Source of the DNA: Enterovirga rhinocerotis
GTDB lineage: Bacteria; Pseudomonadota; Alphaproteobacteria; Rhizobiales; Beijerinckiaceae
Reading direction: 5' to 3'
DNA: 64,000 bases
Assembly (NCBI RefSeq): GCF_004363955.1
Contig: NZ_SNZR01000011.1
Coordinates: forward strand, 1,178,001 to 1,242,000
This document shows, piece by piece, positions 25,237 through 34,780 of the stretch. The translations under genes were made by a program, and so were the position numbers. The notes beneath the pieces are model-generated. The model searched no databases. It was not told the DNA's origin and saw nothing but the letters and a program-made list of their open reading frames with translations. The first letter of the stretch is position 1. Each line of letters starts with the position of its first letter.

Positions 25237-25644
25237 ATGCAAACCGTCGTCATCGTCATTCATCTTCTCATCGTCCTCACGCTGATCGGCGTCGTGCTGC
25301 TGCAGCGCTCCGAGGGCGGCCTTGGCCTCGGCGGCGGCGGTGGTGGGGGAGGCGGCGGCGGCGGCGTCGGCGGCTTCATGACCGGCCGTGGCCAGGCCAA
25401 TGCGCTGACCCGCGCGACGGCCGTCCTGGCGACCGCCTTCTTCGCGACGAGCCTGATCCTCGGGATCATGGCCCATCGCGGCGCGGCGCCGAAATCCATC
25501 TTCGACGGGGCGCCGGCTGCCCCGGCCTCCGCGCCCGCCGGTCAGGCTCCCGGCGGCTCCGAGCCGCTTCAGCTCGGCACTCCGCCCGCTTCGGCTCCTG
25601 CCCCGGCTGCCCCCGCCGCGCCGCAGGTTCCGCAGTCGCGCTAA
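25237..25644 (+). CDS. secG: Preprotein translocase subunit SecG
   Basis: 135 aa. Two membrane helices ('VVIVIHLLIVLTLIGVVLLQ' and 'ATAVLATAFFATSLILGIM') flank a cytoplasmic loop with the family pattern 'LLQRSEGG-G-G' and 'TRATAVLA'. The loop contains an unbroken run of 12 glycines. The C-terminal ~50 residues form a Pro/Ala-rich tail, longer than in E. coli SecG but common in this group. It assists SecYEG translocation. A short hairpin follows the stop. Confidence 0.95.
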   Translation: MQTVVIVIHLLIVLTLIGVVLLQRSEGGLGLGGGGGGGGGGGGVGGFMTGRGQANALTRATAVLATAFFATSLILGIMAHRGAAPKSIFDGAPAAPASAPAGQAPGGSEPLQLGTPPASAPAPAAPAAPQVPQSR

Positions 25645-27411
<1,767 letters not shown>

Positions 27412-27417
27412 GGGGCG

Positions 27418-27918
27418 CTACCGCGCCGCCACCGTGTCGTTTCGGGGGCGGCAGGCGCGCGGGACGGGACTGGGGCTCGGCCTCCGCGCAAGCTCGAACG
27501 TCGTGCAGTTCAGGCCGGCCACGCGCCCTTCGAAACGCCTGCCGTCGCGGGCGACGTGGCCGAGAAAATCGACCGTGACGTAGCCCTCCGGCCGCAGGAG
27601 CCAGCGACCTGCCTGGAGGGCCAGTCGGCCCGTGACCGGATCGAAGCTGCCCTCCATTTCGAAACAGCCCGTCGGGACGCCCGGATTGGTCGGCGCCTCA
27701 TAGAAGTGGAACAGCGCCCGGACGTCCTGCGGATTGCCGCGCGTGATGGAGAGCGTCAGCCCCGTCAGGCCCTGGTTGCAGACATATTCGCCCGACCATG
27801 TGCCGACGAGCCCGGCATTCCCCGCCGCGGGTTCGGCCGAAACCGGGCCGAGCAGCGCCGCAAGCCCGATCGCCGCGAGGGCCGCTCGAAACGGAAGCTC
27901 CAGCCGTCGGCCGACCAT
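27418..27918 (-). CDS. Hypothetical secreted protein
   Basis: 166 aa. A signal peptide ('FRAALAAIGLAALLGPVSA') is followed by a small beta-rich domain: 'LVGTWSGEYVCNQGLTGLTL', 'FEMEGSFDPVTGRLALQAGRW', 'YVTVDFLGHVARDGRRFEG', and a second cysteine pair region 'GLNCTTFELARR'. This looks like a lipocalin-like or calycin-type small domain with repeated GxWxG patterns, but I do not recognise the family. It is convergent with pyrG, with only 6 bp between the stops. Confidence 0.72.
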   Translation of the reverse strand: MVGRRLELPFRAALAAIGLAALLGPVSAEPAAGNAGLVGTWSGEYVCNQGLTGLTLSITRGNPQDVRALFHFYEAPTNPGVPTGCFEMEGSFDPVTGRLALQAGRWLLRPEGYVTVDFLGHVARDGRRFEGRVAGLNCTTFELARRPSPSPVPRACRPRNDTVAAR

Positions 27919-28068
27919 GTCACGTCCCTTTCGGATTGCCCCGCGAGGGATAGCAGCCCGGCGGCGTGCCAGCGAGGCCCGAGGGTCACGTCGGAGATTT
28001 TCTTGAGGGAGCCGGGTTCGCATCTCCGGGAAATGGTCTAAGCCCGCGATGCAGCAAGGGAGCAGGGC

Positions 28069-28464
28069 GTGACGGCGATTGCGGGGCTGGCGAATTTTCT
28101 CGTCTATTTCGGCACGGCTCTCGGGCTCGTGGCGCTCTATCTCGTCGTCTACACGCTCTCGACCTCCCAGAACGAGATCGCGCTGATCCGCCAGAACGTG
28201 ACCTCGGCCGCGCTGGCGCTCGGGCTCAGCCTCGTCGGCTTCGCGCTGCCCCTGTCGAGCGCCGTCGTCTACGCGCAGGAGGTGCTCGATGCGATCGTCT
28301 GGGGCGTCGTCGCCATCGCCGTCCAGATCCTCGCCTATTGGCTCGTCCGGCTCCTCGTGCCGCGCCTGCCCCAGCGTATCGCCGCCGGCGAGATGTCGGG
28401 CGCCATCCTGCTCGGCGCGGCCTCGCTCGCGGCGGGGATCATCAACGCGGCGGCGATGCGCTGA
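28069..28464 (+). CDS. DUF350 family membrane protein
   Basis: 131 aa with a GTG start. Four hydrophobic helices are visible: 'FLVYFGTALGLVALYLVVYT', 'AALALGLSLVGFALPLSSAV', 'AIVWGVVAIAVQILAYWLV' and 'SGAILLGAASLAAGIINAAA', with a polar 'TSQNEIALIRQNVTSA' loop, matching the DUF350 (YjfL) duplicated two-helix unit. The function of the family is unknown. It is divergent from the secreted-protein gene to its left. Confidence 0.82.
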   Translation: MTAIAGLANFLVYFGTALGLVALYLVVYTLSTSQNEIALIRQNVTSAALALGLSLVGFALPLSSAVVYAQEVLDAIVWGVVAIAVQILAYWLVRLLVPRLPQRIAAGEMSGAILLGAASLAAGIINAAAMR

Positions 28465-28546
28465 TTCGGCGGCCGGGCGTCTCCGGCCGCGAAATGCTCC
28501 GGACACGGGACAGCGCTAGACGCGCTGGTCCGAAGGAGAGTTCAGC

Positions 28547-28828
28547 ATGACCTTGCATCGAATCGGCACCGGGCTCGCCATTGCGTGTCTGGCGGCCGGA
28601 ACGCTGATGCTGCCATCCGGCGCCGCCCTGGCCCAGGGCGCCTGCGAAAGCCTCTGGCATCAGCGCAACGCCATCTACGCGCGCAACGGCTTCTGCTTCC
28701 GGTCCGAACGGGCCCGCGCCGTCTTCGGCCCGGGCTGTTTCCCGCCCTACGGCGAGCTGTCGCGCGGGGAGAAGCGGCGCGTCGCGGCCATGCAGGCCGA
28801 GGAGGATGCGCTCGGCTGCCCGCGCTGA
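28547..28828 (+). CDS. Small secreted YARHG-domain protein
   Basis: 93 aa. A signal peptide ('GLAIACLAAGTLMLPSGAALA') precedes a single YARHG-like domain: 'SLWHQRNAIYARNGFCFRSE' and 'CFPPYGELSRGEKRRVAAMQ', with three or four cysteines that could pair in the periplasm. GGAGA is well placed before the ATG. YARHG domains are extracellular and of unknown function. Confidence 0.78.
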   Translation: MTLHRIGTGLAIACLAAGTLMLPSGAALAQGACESLWHQRNAIYARNGFCFRSERARAVFGPGCFPPYGELSRGEKRRVAAMQAEEDALGCPR

Positions 28829-28889
28829 GCGGCTCGGAGCGAGGATCGCCGCACCCGTCGCGGAGCGGCGATCCGTCGAGCCGGTCCTG

Positions 28890-29204
28890 TCAGCCCTTGT
28901 GCGGGGTGACGATGTGGATCGTCCGGCTCGCCAGCAGGTCCTTCACCTTGGCGCCGTAGGCGGCCATGTGCGGCGCGGCGGCATGGGCCTTCAGGTCGTC
29001 CATCGTCTCCCACTTCTCGACCACGACGAAGGTGTCGGTCCCGAAGGCGGTCTGGATGGCGCCGGCGCCCTCGACATCGACCGTCGGCACGTATTCGAGG
29101 CAGCCCTTCTCTGCGTGGACGGCGGGGACGTTGGCGTGGAAATGCTTCAGAACCTCGTCGCGCTTGCCGGGCTTGGCCGTGATGATGGCGAGAACATGAA
29201 TCAT
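28890..29204 (-). CDS. Putative quinol monooxygenase (ABM-domain, YgiN-like)
   Basis: 104 aa with a ferredoxin-like antibiotic-biosynthesis-monooxygenase fold: 'MIHVLAIITAKPGKRDEVLK', 'EKGCLEYVPTVD' and 'DTFVVVEKWETMDDLKAHAA', ending 'HMAAYGAKVKDLLAS'. These small dimeric enzymes oxidise quinols or aromatic substrates without a cofactor, and many act in quinone redox balance. It is divergent from the small secreted-protein gene at 29334. Substrate not predictable. Confidence 0.83.
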   Translation of the reverse strand: MIHVLAIITAKPGKRDEVLKHFHANVPAVHAEKGCLEYVPTVDVEGAGAIQTAFGTDTFVVVEKWETMDDLKAHAAAPHMAAYGAKVKDLLASRTIHIVTPHKG

Positions 29205-29333
29205 GGACGTCGATCTCCCTGAAGGCGCAACGGGCGCCCGGCCGTTTGGGCCTGGCCCCTCCTGCCGGAAGGATGCGATGCTGCCAAGCGCGAATGAGGA
29301 CCCGATGCGGTCGCCTCGGCGGGGAGGATGAGC

Positions 29334-29756
29334 ATGACGACATCAAGGGCATTTCGCCCGCGCGTGCTCGTGCCTGCGTGCTGCGCGCTGGCTGCGGTGA
29401 CGCTTCTCGCCGCCCCCGCCCGCTCGGCCCCGCCGAAGCAGGTCGGGACCTGCGACCGGACGACCATCAAGCTGATCGGGACGCGCTTCGAGGAAGGGCT
29501 GGTCAAGCCCAAGCCGGGCTCGATCGACCAGGGGACCAGCGTGATCCTGACGAACGGCGTCGTCGGGATCTCCTACGCGTTCGTGCCCGCCGTCGCGGCC
29601 TCGAAGGTGGGCGATTCCGTCATGACCTGTCTCATCTCGGTGCCCAAGGGCTGTCCGAAGGGCGACGAGCGCGGACGGGTCTACACGACCACGAATCTGC
29701 GCACGCAGGATTCCTGGACGCTGCCGGACGCCCAGCACATGTGCGGCGGGGCGTGA
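29334..29756 (+). CDS. Hypothetical secreted cysteine-containing protein
   Basis: 140 aa. The hydrophobic segment 'VLVPACCALAAVTLLAAPARSA' acts as signal peptide. The mature part has cysteines in 'VGTCDRTTIKLIG', 'VMTCLISVPKGCPKG' and 'DAQHMCGGA', and a 'GTRFEEGLVKPKPGSID' block. I do not recognise the family. The ATG at 29334 has GGGAGG 5-6 nt upstream; one at 29328 is directly abutted by it and so less likely. Confidence 0.72.
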   Translation: MTTSRAFRPRVLVPACCALAAVTLLAAPARSAPPKQVGTCDRTTIKLIGTRFEEGLVKPKPGSIDQGTSVILTNGVVGISYAFVPAVAASKVGDSVMTCLISVPKGCPKGDERGRVYTTTNLRTQDSWTLPDAQHMCGGA

Positions 29757-29826
29757 GCCTCCCGAGGGAACGCGGTCCCAGCCTGGGGACCGGCGTCGCT
29801 TCGGCCGGTGAGAGCAGGACAGTGGC

Positions 29827-31287
29827 GTGACCTATCTTCTCTGGGCGTCGCCGGCCTTCGCGGTCATCGCCGCCATCGCGACCGGACGGACCGGCAGCCT
29901 CGGCGCCGCGCTGATCGGGCTCGCGGTCGCCTGCGCGGTCGCGCTGGCCGTCCCCCCGCAGGCCTTCCATCTTCTCGAGGCGGGCACGGCACTCGCCCGC
30001 GGCGCCTGGATCGGCTGGATCGTCGTCCCCTACATCCTCGGCGGCCTGTTCTTCTGGCAGATCGCCCTCGGTTCGGCGCGGGGTGCGACGCCCGAGGAGA
30101 CGCCGGTCGACGCCCGCGCGCGTCGTCGGATGCTGTTCGCCGCCTGCTTCCTGATCGGGCCTTTCGCCGAGTCGGCGACCGGGTTCGGCGTCGGGATCGT
30201 CGGCACGATGGCTCTGGTGCGCCGGCTCGGCGTCGCGCCGATCCCGCTTCTGGTCTTCGGTCTCCTGAGCCAGACCATGATCCTCTGGGGCGGCATGGGC
30301 AGCGGCGCGATCGTCTCCGCGGCCTTCGCCCGCATGGACCCGACGGAACTCGCCGTGAACAGCAGCCTGTTCATGGTCGCGTTCAACCTCCTCTGGCTGC
30401 CCTGCTACTGGCGGGTGGCGGATGCGTCCGGCGTCGGGTCCGGCTGGGGCGAGCGGGTGAGCGAGGCGCTCTGGCTCGGCGCGGCGCAGGTCTCGGTCAT
30501 CGCGGCGACCGCGGGGCTCGGTCCGGAGGCCGCGATGCTCGCCTCGTACGGACCGATCATCGTCCTGCGCTATCTGATCGACGAACGTCCGGACCGCGAG
30601 CGGCTCCTCCGGGCGGCTCGCCGGGTCGCGCCGTTCGCGGCCCTGATCGGGTGCATGGTCCTGACGCGGCTGGTGCCGCCGCTGAAGGAGTTCCTCGAGG
30701 CCACGGGTCGGATCCAGCCTTTCGACGGCGTTCCCGCCTGGTCCCCGCTCTTCCACGCGGGCTCCTGGCTCGTCCTGGCCGGCCTCGTCACGGGGTGGCT
30801 GCGGGGCCGCGGCCGGGATTTCCCGCGCGAGGTGGGCGCGGCCTGGCGCACGGGCCGGCTTGCCGTCCTGACCATCATCGCCTTCGCCATGATGGCCGAG
30901 CTGCTGTCGGGGTCTGGCATCGCGGACGGGCTCGCGCGCGGGATGTTCGAGGCGCTCGGCCGCTGGTCGCTCCTGCTGACGCCGATGCTCTCGGCGGTGT
31001 TCGGTGCCCTCGCGAATAGCGGCAACGCGGCGAACGGCCTCTTCATGGCATCGCAACTGAGTCTCGCGGCCGAGGCCGGTCTCTCGGTCGCGGCCGTCGC
31101 CTCGCTGCAGCAGGCGGCCGCCCTGTCGCTGAACATCGTCTCGCCGGTCCGCATGTCGATCGTGTGCAGCCTCGCGGGAACGCCCGGCAGGGAGCGCGAG
31201 GCCTATCGTGCGATGTTCCCCTTCGCAGCGACCGCGATCATCGTCCTGCTCGTCGGCGCTGCGCTGATCGTGACGAGGGTGATCTGA
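29827..31287 (+). CDS. L-lactate permease family transporter (LctP)
   Basis: 486 aa with a GTG start and about 12-13 hydrophobic helices. Family blocks include 'LIGPFAESATGFGVGIVGTM', 'GLLSQTMILWGGMGSGAIV' and, near the end, 'MLSAVFGALANSGNAANGLF', 'ASLQQAAALSLNIVSPVRM'. LctP proteins import lactate or glycolate with protons. It is shorter than E. coli LldP (551 aa). No lactate oxidase gene is adjacent, but an Ldh-family oxidoreductase is at 58423. A Bug-type binding protein follows convergently. Confidence 0.88.
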   Translation: MTYLLWASPAFAVIAAIATGRTGSLGAALIGLAVACAVALAVPPQAFHLLEAGTALARGAWIGWIVVPYILGGLFFWQIALGSARGATPEETPVDARARRRMLFAACFLIGPFAESATGFGVGIVGTMALVRRLGVAPIPLLVFGLLSQTMILWGGMGSGAIVSAAFARMDPTELAVNSSLFMVAFNLLWLPCYWRVADASGVGSGWGERVSEALWLGAAQVSVIAATAGLGPEAAMLASYGPIIVLRYLIDERPDRERLLRAARRVAPFAALIGCMVLTRLVPPLKEFLEATGRIQPFDGVPAWSPLFHAGSWLVLAGLVTGWLRGRGRDFPREVGAAWRTGRLAVLTIIAFAMMAELLSGSGIADGLARGMFEALGRWSLLLTPMLSAVFGALANSGNAANGLFMASQLSLAAEAGLSVAAVASLQQAAALSLNIVSPVRMSIVCSLAGTPGREREAYRAMFPFAATAIIVLLVGAALIVTRVI

Positions 31288-31310
31288 GCCATCTGAGAAG
31301 AGGCTCCCGA

Positions 31311-32300
31311 TCAGTCCAGCGAGAGGCCGAGATCCTTGATGATGGGCCACCAGATGGCACGCTCGGCCGCGACGAGCGCGGTGAACTCGGCCGGGCTGCC
31401 TTCGAGCGGATCGAGGCCGATCGCCAGCATGCGCTTGCGCACGGCATCCTGTTTCAGCGCCGTCCCCAGGACCTCGGTGAGGCGCGCCACGATCGGGTCG
31501 GGGGTCTTCGCGGGCACCACGACGCCCTGCCAGGAATAGGCTCTGAAACCCTCGAGGCCGAGTGCTTCCGTGATGGTCGGCACGTCCGGCAATCCATCGA
31601 GCCGCGTCGCGGAGGCCACGGCGAGGGGGCGCAGCGTGCCGTCCGTCAGGACACCGCGCCCGGCGGCGAAATCGACGAAGCCCGCCTCGACGACGCCGGC
31701 CATCATGTCGTTGATGACCGGGGCCATGCCCCGATAGGGGACATGCGCCATCTTGATCCCGGTCTCCTTCATCAGCCGCTCCATCGCGAGATGATGCGGC
31801 GAGCCGATGCCCGGCGAGGCGTAGTTGATCGTTCCCGGCGCAGCCTTGGCGCGCTCGATCAGATCCCGCGCCGTCTTGACGGGGGAATCCTTCTTCACCG
31901 TCAGAAGCAGGTGGAAGCGGGCCGTGAGGCCCGCGGGGCGGAAATCCTTGTCCGGATCGAAGGGCAGCTTCTTGTAGAGGGCGGGGTTGTAGACCAGCGT
32001 CTCGATCGCGGCGGTGAAGAGGGTGTAGCCGTCGGGCTCGGAGCGCGCGACTTCGCCCGCCGCAAGGTTGGTCGCCGCGCCCGGTCGGTTCTCGATGACG
32101 ACCTGCTGGCCGAGCGCGGGCGAGATCGCCGCGCCGAGAAGGCGCGCCAGCACGTCCGTGCCGCCGCCCGCGGGATAGCCGACGATCCATTTCACGGGGC
32201 GTGTCGGATATTGCTGCGCGCTCGCAGCTGATGCCGGAACGAGCCCTGCCGCGGCGAGGCCGGCCATGGCGGTGCGGCGCGAGATGACGGTGCGGTCCAT
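31311..32300 (-). CDS. Bug/TctC-type tripartite tricarboxylate transporter substrate-binding protein
   Basis: 329 aa. The N-terminus 'SRRTAMAGLAAAGLVPASA' resembles a twin-arginine signal. The mature domain begins 'QQYPTRPVKWIVGYPAGGGTDVLARLL' and contains 'VIENRPGAATNLAAGEVARSEPDGYTL', the classic Bug family core; 'VPTITEALGLEGFRAYSWQG' follows. Periplasmic capture of a carboxylate. No TctA/TctB membrane genes are nearby, so it is an orphan component. A paralog lies at 34781. Confidence 0.88.
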   Translation of the reverse strand: MDRTVISRRTAMAGLAAAGLVPASAASAQQYPTRPVKWIVGYPAGGGTDVLARLLGAAISPALGQQVVIENRPGAATNLAAGEVARSEPDGYTLFTAAIETLVYNPALYKKLPFDPDKDFRPAGLTARFHLLLTVKKDSPVKTARDLIERAKAAPGTINYASPGIGSPHHLAMERLMKETGIKMAHVPYRGMAPVINDMMAGVVEAGFVDFAAGRGVLTDGTLRPLAVASATRLDGLPDVPTITEALGLEGFRAYSWQGVVVPAKTPDPIVARLTEVLGTALKQDAVRKRMLAIGLDPLEGSPAEFTALVAAERAIWWPIIKDLGLSLD

Positions 32301-32398
32301 CGGTTTCCACCCTGTGCGATTGCGCGATCCTAGCGCGACGCGCGGCCGCGCGCCTCATAGACTCAAGGCGAGCCCGGTCGGCACGCGGCAGGCCCGCG

Positions 32399-32821
32399 TC
32401 AGGGTTTCGCGACGGTCGCGCGCAGCCTGGCTTCCTGCTCTGCCAGGTCTGGGGTGAGCGCATCGCCGAAATCGGCCGCCTCGAAGATCGGCCTGATCTC
32501 GAGTTCGCTCGGACCGGGCATCGGGTTCGGGCAGCGCTCGGCCCATGCGACCGCCTCGGCCATGTCCTTCACCTCCCAGATCCAGAACCCCGCGACGAGG
32601 TCCTTCTCGGGTGTAAAGGGGCCATCCGTCACGGTTCGGGAGGGACCGTCGAAGGCGACGCGCTTGCCTTTCGCCGAGGGGTGCAGTCCCTCGCCGGCCT
32701 TCATGATGCCGGCCTCCGCCAGGTCCTCGTTGTACCTGCCCATGGCGCTCAGCAATTCGGTCGACGGCATTTGGCCGTCCTCGCTGTCCTTCGTCGCCTT
32801 GACGATCACCATCACGCGCAT
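32399..32821 (-). CDS. YciI/DGPF-family protein
   Basis: 140 aa. 'MRVMVIVKATKDSEDGQMPS' and 'SRTVTDGPFTPEKDLVAGFW' contain the DGPF motif, followed by 'EIRPIFEAADFGDALTPDLA', typical of this YCII-related group, which is often found beside ECF sigma factors. No sigma factor is adjacent here. The biochemical role is unknown. Divergent from tenA. Confidence 0.85.
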   Translation of the reverse strand: MRVMVIVKATKDSEDGQMPSTELLSAMGRYNEDLAEAGIMKAGEGLHPSAKGKRVAFDGPSRTVTDGPFTPEKDLVAGFWIWEVKDMAEAVAWAERCPNPMPGPSELEIRPIFEAADFGDALTPDLAEQEARLRATVAKP

Positions 32822-32895
32822 CGGGCGTCCTCCCTCCGGAATGCGGGGGAAGTTTCGGACTTCCCTTCCGGTTCCATCCGCGCGACATCCGCTCC

Positions 32896-33567
32896 ATGGA
32901 CGTCTTCGACCGCCTCAAAGCCGCCGCGCCCGATGCCTGGGCGAGCTATGTCGAGCATGATTTCGTGCGCCGGATGGGGGAGGGCTCCCTGCCGGAAGAG
33001 GCCTTCCGGACCTACCTCGTCCAGGACTATCTCTTCCTCATCCAGTTCGCCCGCGCCTATGCGCTCGCGGTCTACAAGGGGCGCAGCCTCGCGGATATGC
33101 GGGCTGCGCAGGCGGGACTGTCGGCGATCCTCGATGTCGAGATGGGCCTCCATGTCCGGCTCTGCGCCCGCTGGGGCCTCTCGCCGGACGACCTCGAAGC
33201 CGCAACCGAGGAAACCGGCACGGTGGCATATACCCGCTTCGTCCTCGATGCCGGCGCGGCAGGCGATCTCCTCGACCTGCATGTCGCTCTCGCGCCCTGC
33301 GTCATCGGATATGCGGAGATCGGCCGGCGGCTCGCGGAGGAGATCGGCCCGGGCCTCGCGACGCATCCCTATCGCGAGTGGATCGGCGAATACGCCGGTG
33401 AGGCCTATCAGGAGCTCGCGACCTCCGCGCGACGCCATCTCGGCGACCTCGCCGCGCGGGCGATGACCGAGAGCCGCTTCCCGGATCTCGCGCGCCTCTT
33501 CGCGCAGGCCTCGCGGCTCGAGGCCGATTTCTGGCAGATGGCCCTGGACCCGCGCGGCCCACGCTGA
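32896..33567 (+). CDS. tenA: TenA-family thiaminase II / aminopyrimidine aminohydrolase
   Basis: 223 aa, all-helical. Cys135 in 'ALAPCVIGYAEIG' sits exactly where B. subtilis TenA has its catalytic cysteine. Other family blocks are 'FRTYLVQDYLFLIQFARAYA', 'YTRFVLDAGAAGDLLDLHVA' and the C-terminal 'EADFWQMAL' with the catalytic Glu region. TenA salvages thiamin breakdown products by hydrolysing the amino group of aminopyrimidine precursors. No TPP riboswitch-like sequence is visible upstream. Confidence 0.88.
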   Translation: MDVFDRLKAAAPDAWASYVEHDFVRRMGEGSLPEEAFRTYLVQDYLFLIQFARAYALAVYKGRSLADMRAAQAGLSAILDVEMGLHVRLCARWGLSPDDLEAATEETGTVAYTRFVLDAGAAGDLLDLHVALAPCVIGYAEIGRRLAEEIGPGLATHPYREWIGEYAGEAYQELATSARRHLGDLAARAMTESRFPDLARLFAQASRLEADFWQMALDPRGPR

Positions 33568-33581
33568 CGGTTGGCCCCCGC

Positions 33582-33696
33582 TCCTCATCCTGAGGTGCTC
33601 GGCATGCGTCTCGCGTGTTCGCGCGATTCACTGAAGGCGCACTGACCGTCAGCCGTGCTTCGAGGGCCGCCTCCGGCGGCCACCTCAGCATGAGGA
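33582..33696. repeat. Intergenic element with terminal inverted repeats (REP-like)
   Basis: A 115-bp element bounded by TCCTCATCCTGAGGTG (33582-33597) and CACCTCAGCATGAGGA (33681-33696), complementary except at one base. Inside lie 'GTCTCGCG', a second hairpin 'GGCCGCCTCCGGCGGCC' and 'GCTTCGAGGG'. The 'CTCATCCTGAGG ... TCGA' pattern matches a palindromic intergenic repeat that is abundant in Rhizobiales genomes. It occupies the gap between convergent tenA and the 2-hydroxyacid dehydrogenase gene. Confidence 0.75.
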
Positions 33697-33747
33697 CGGT
33701 TGGAGCGCGGGGAGCGCGTCCGACTGGGCCCCCGACCCCCGCGGGCC

Positions 33748-34692
33748 TCAGCCCTCCGACAGGTGCTTCGCGATCCTCTGCGCGGTCACGGTCGAGACGC
33801 GGCGGTTGGATTCGACGGTCAGGCCGGCGATGTGCGGGGTCAGGATGACGTTCGGCGCGCCGCCGAAGACGACGCCCTTCGCTTCGGGCAGCGGCTCCTC
33901 GTCGAAGACGTCGAGGGCGGCCCCGCCGAGCTTGTTCTCCTTCAGCGCCTGCGAGACCGCCTCCTCGTCGACGACCCCGCCGCGGGCCGCGTTGATGAGG
34001 ATCGCGTCGCGCTTCATCAGCGCGAGGCGGCTTGCGTCGATGAGGTTTCGCGTCTCGTCCGTGAGCGGGACATGGAGCGAGACGACGTCCGAGGCCGCGA
34101 GCAATTCGTCGAGGGGCAGCCGTTCGACCTTGCCGAAGGGCTGCGTCCAGGCCGGTGCGTCGGCCGGCACGTGAGGATCGTAGGCCGAGACCTGCATGCC
34201 CATGGCGGCGGCCCGGACGGCGACCTCTTTTGCGATCGAGCCGAACCCGACGAGGCCGAGCCGCTTGCCCGCGATCTCGCGGCCCCCGATGAGGCGGCTC
34301 CGCGGCCAGCGTCCGGCGATGACCTCGAAGGTCGCGTAATAGGTGCCCCGCAGCAGGAACAGCGCGGTGCCGATGACGTATTCGGCCACCGAGACGTCGT
34401 TCGCCCCCGTCGCCGGATAGACCGCGATGCCGCGCTTCTCGCAGGCGGCGACGTCGATATTGTCGAGCCCGACCCCGAGGCGCCCCACCGCCCGCAGCTT
34501 GCCGGCGGCGGCGAGGAGATCGCCCCGGAGCTGCGTGCTGTTCCTGACGATCACCCCCCGAGCGCCGGCGACGGCCTTCGTCAGCTCGTCCGGCTTGTCG
34601 ACGAGATGAGGATCGTAGAGCACGTCGAACCCGGCGAGGCAGGATGCGATCGCCTCCTCGTCCATGAACTCAGTGATGACGATGTCGGCCAA
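33748..34692 (-). CDS. D-isomer-specific 2-hydroxyacid dehydrogenase (SerA-like)
   Basis: 314 aa. The NAD loop is 'LGLVGFGSIAKEVAVRAAAM', and catalytic Arg, Glu and His occur in 'INAARGGVVDEEAV', 'ALDVFDEEPLPE' and 'LTPHIAGLTVES'. It lacks an ACT regulatory domain and is shorter than full SerA, so it may act on glycerate, sulfolactate or a related hydroxyacid rather than 3-phosphoglycerate. (S)-sulfolactate dehydrogenase-like proteins have this form. It lies downstream of a Bug-type binding protein on the same strand, consistent with hydroxyacid catabolism. Confidence 0.88.
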   Translation of the reverse strand: MADIVITEFMDEEAIASCLAGFDVLYDPHLVDKPDELTKAVAGARGVIVRNSTQLRGDLLAAAGKLRAVGRLGVGLDNIDVAACEKRGIAVYPATGANDVSVAEYVIGTALFLLRGTYYATFEVIAGRWPRSRLIGGREIAGKRLGLVGFGSIAKEVAVRAAAMGMQVSAYDPHVPADAPAWTQPFGKVERLPLDELLAASDVVSLHVPLTDETRNLIDASRLALMKRDAILINAARGGVVDEEAVSQALKENKLGGAALDVFDEEPLPEAKGVVFGGAPNVILTPHIAGLTVESNRRVSTVTAQRIAKHLSEG

Positions 34693-34780
34693 GTCGCTCG
34701 CTCCCGGATGGGCGGCCCGCCCGGGGCCGCCGCCTGTCTGTCGCTCTGTCGCATTCCCGGCCTGAACCGCAAGCCTGCCG

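Noticed and set aside
25318-25374. Glycine-codon run in secG considered as a simple repeat or frameshift site
   Set aside because: The frame continues through both SecG helices, and glycine-rich loops are normal for SecG, so it is a coding feature only.
29632-32463. 943-residue minus-strand frame crossing the lactate permease and binding-protein genes
   Set aside because: It crosses several true genes on both strands and has no recognisable domain.
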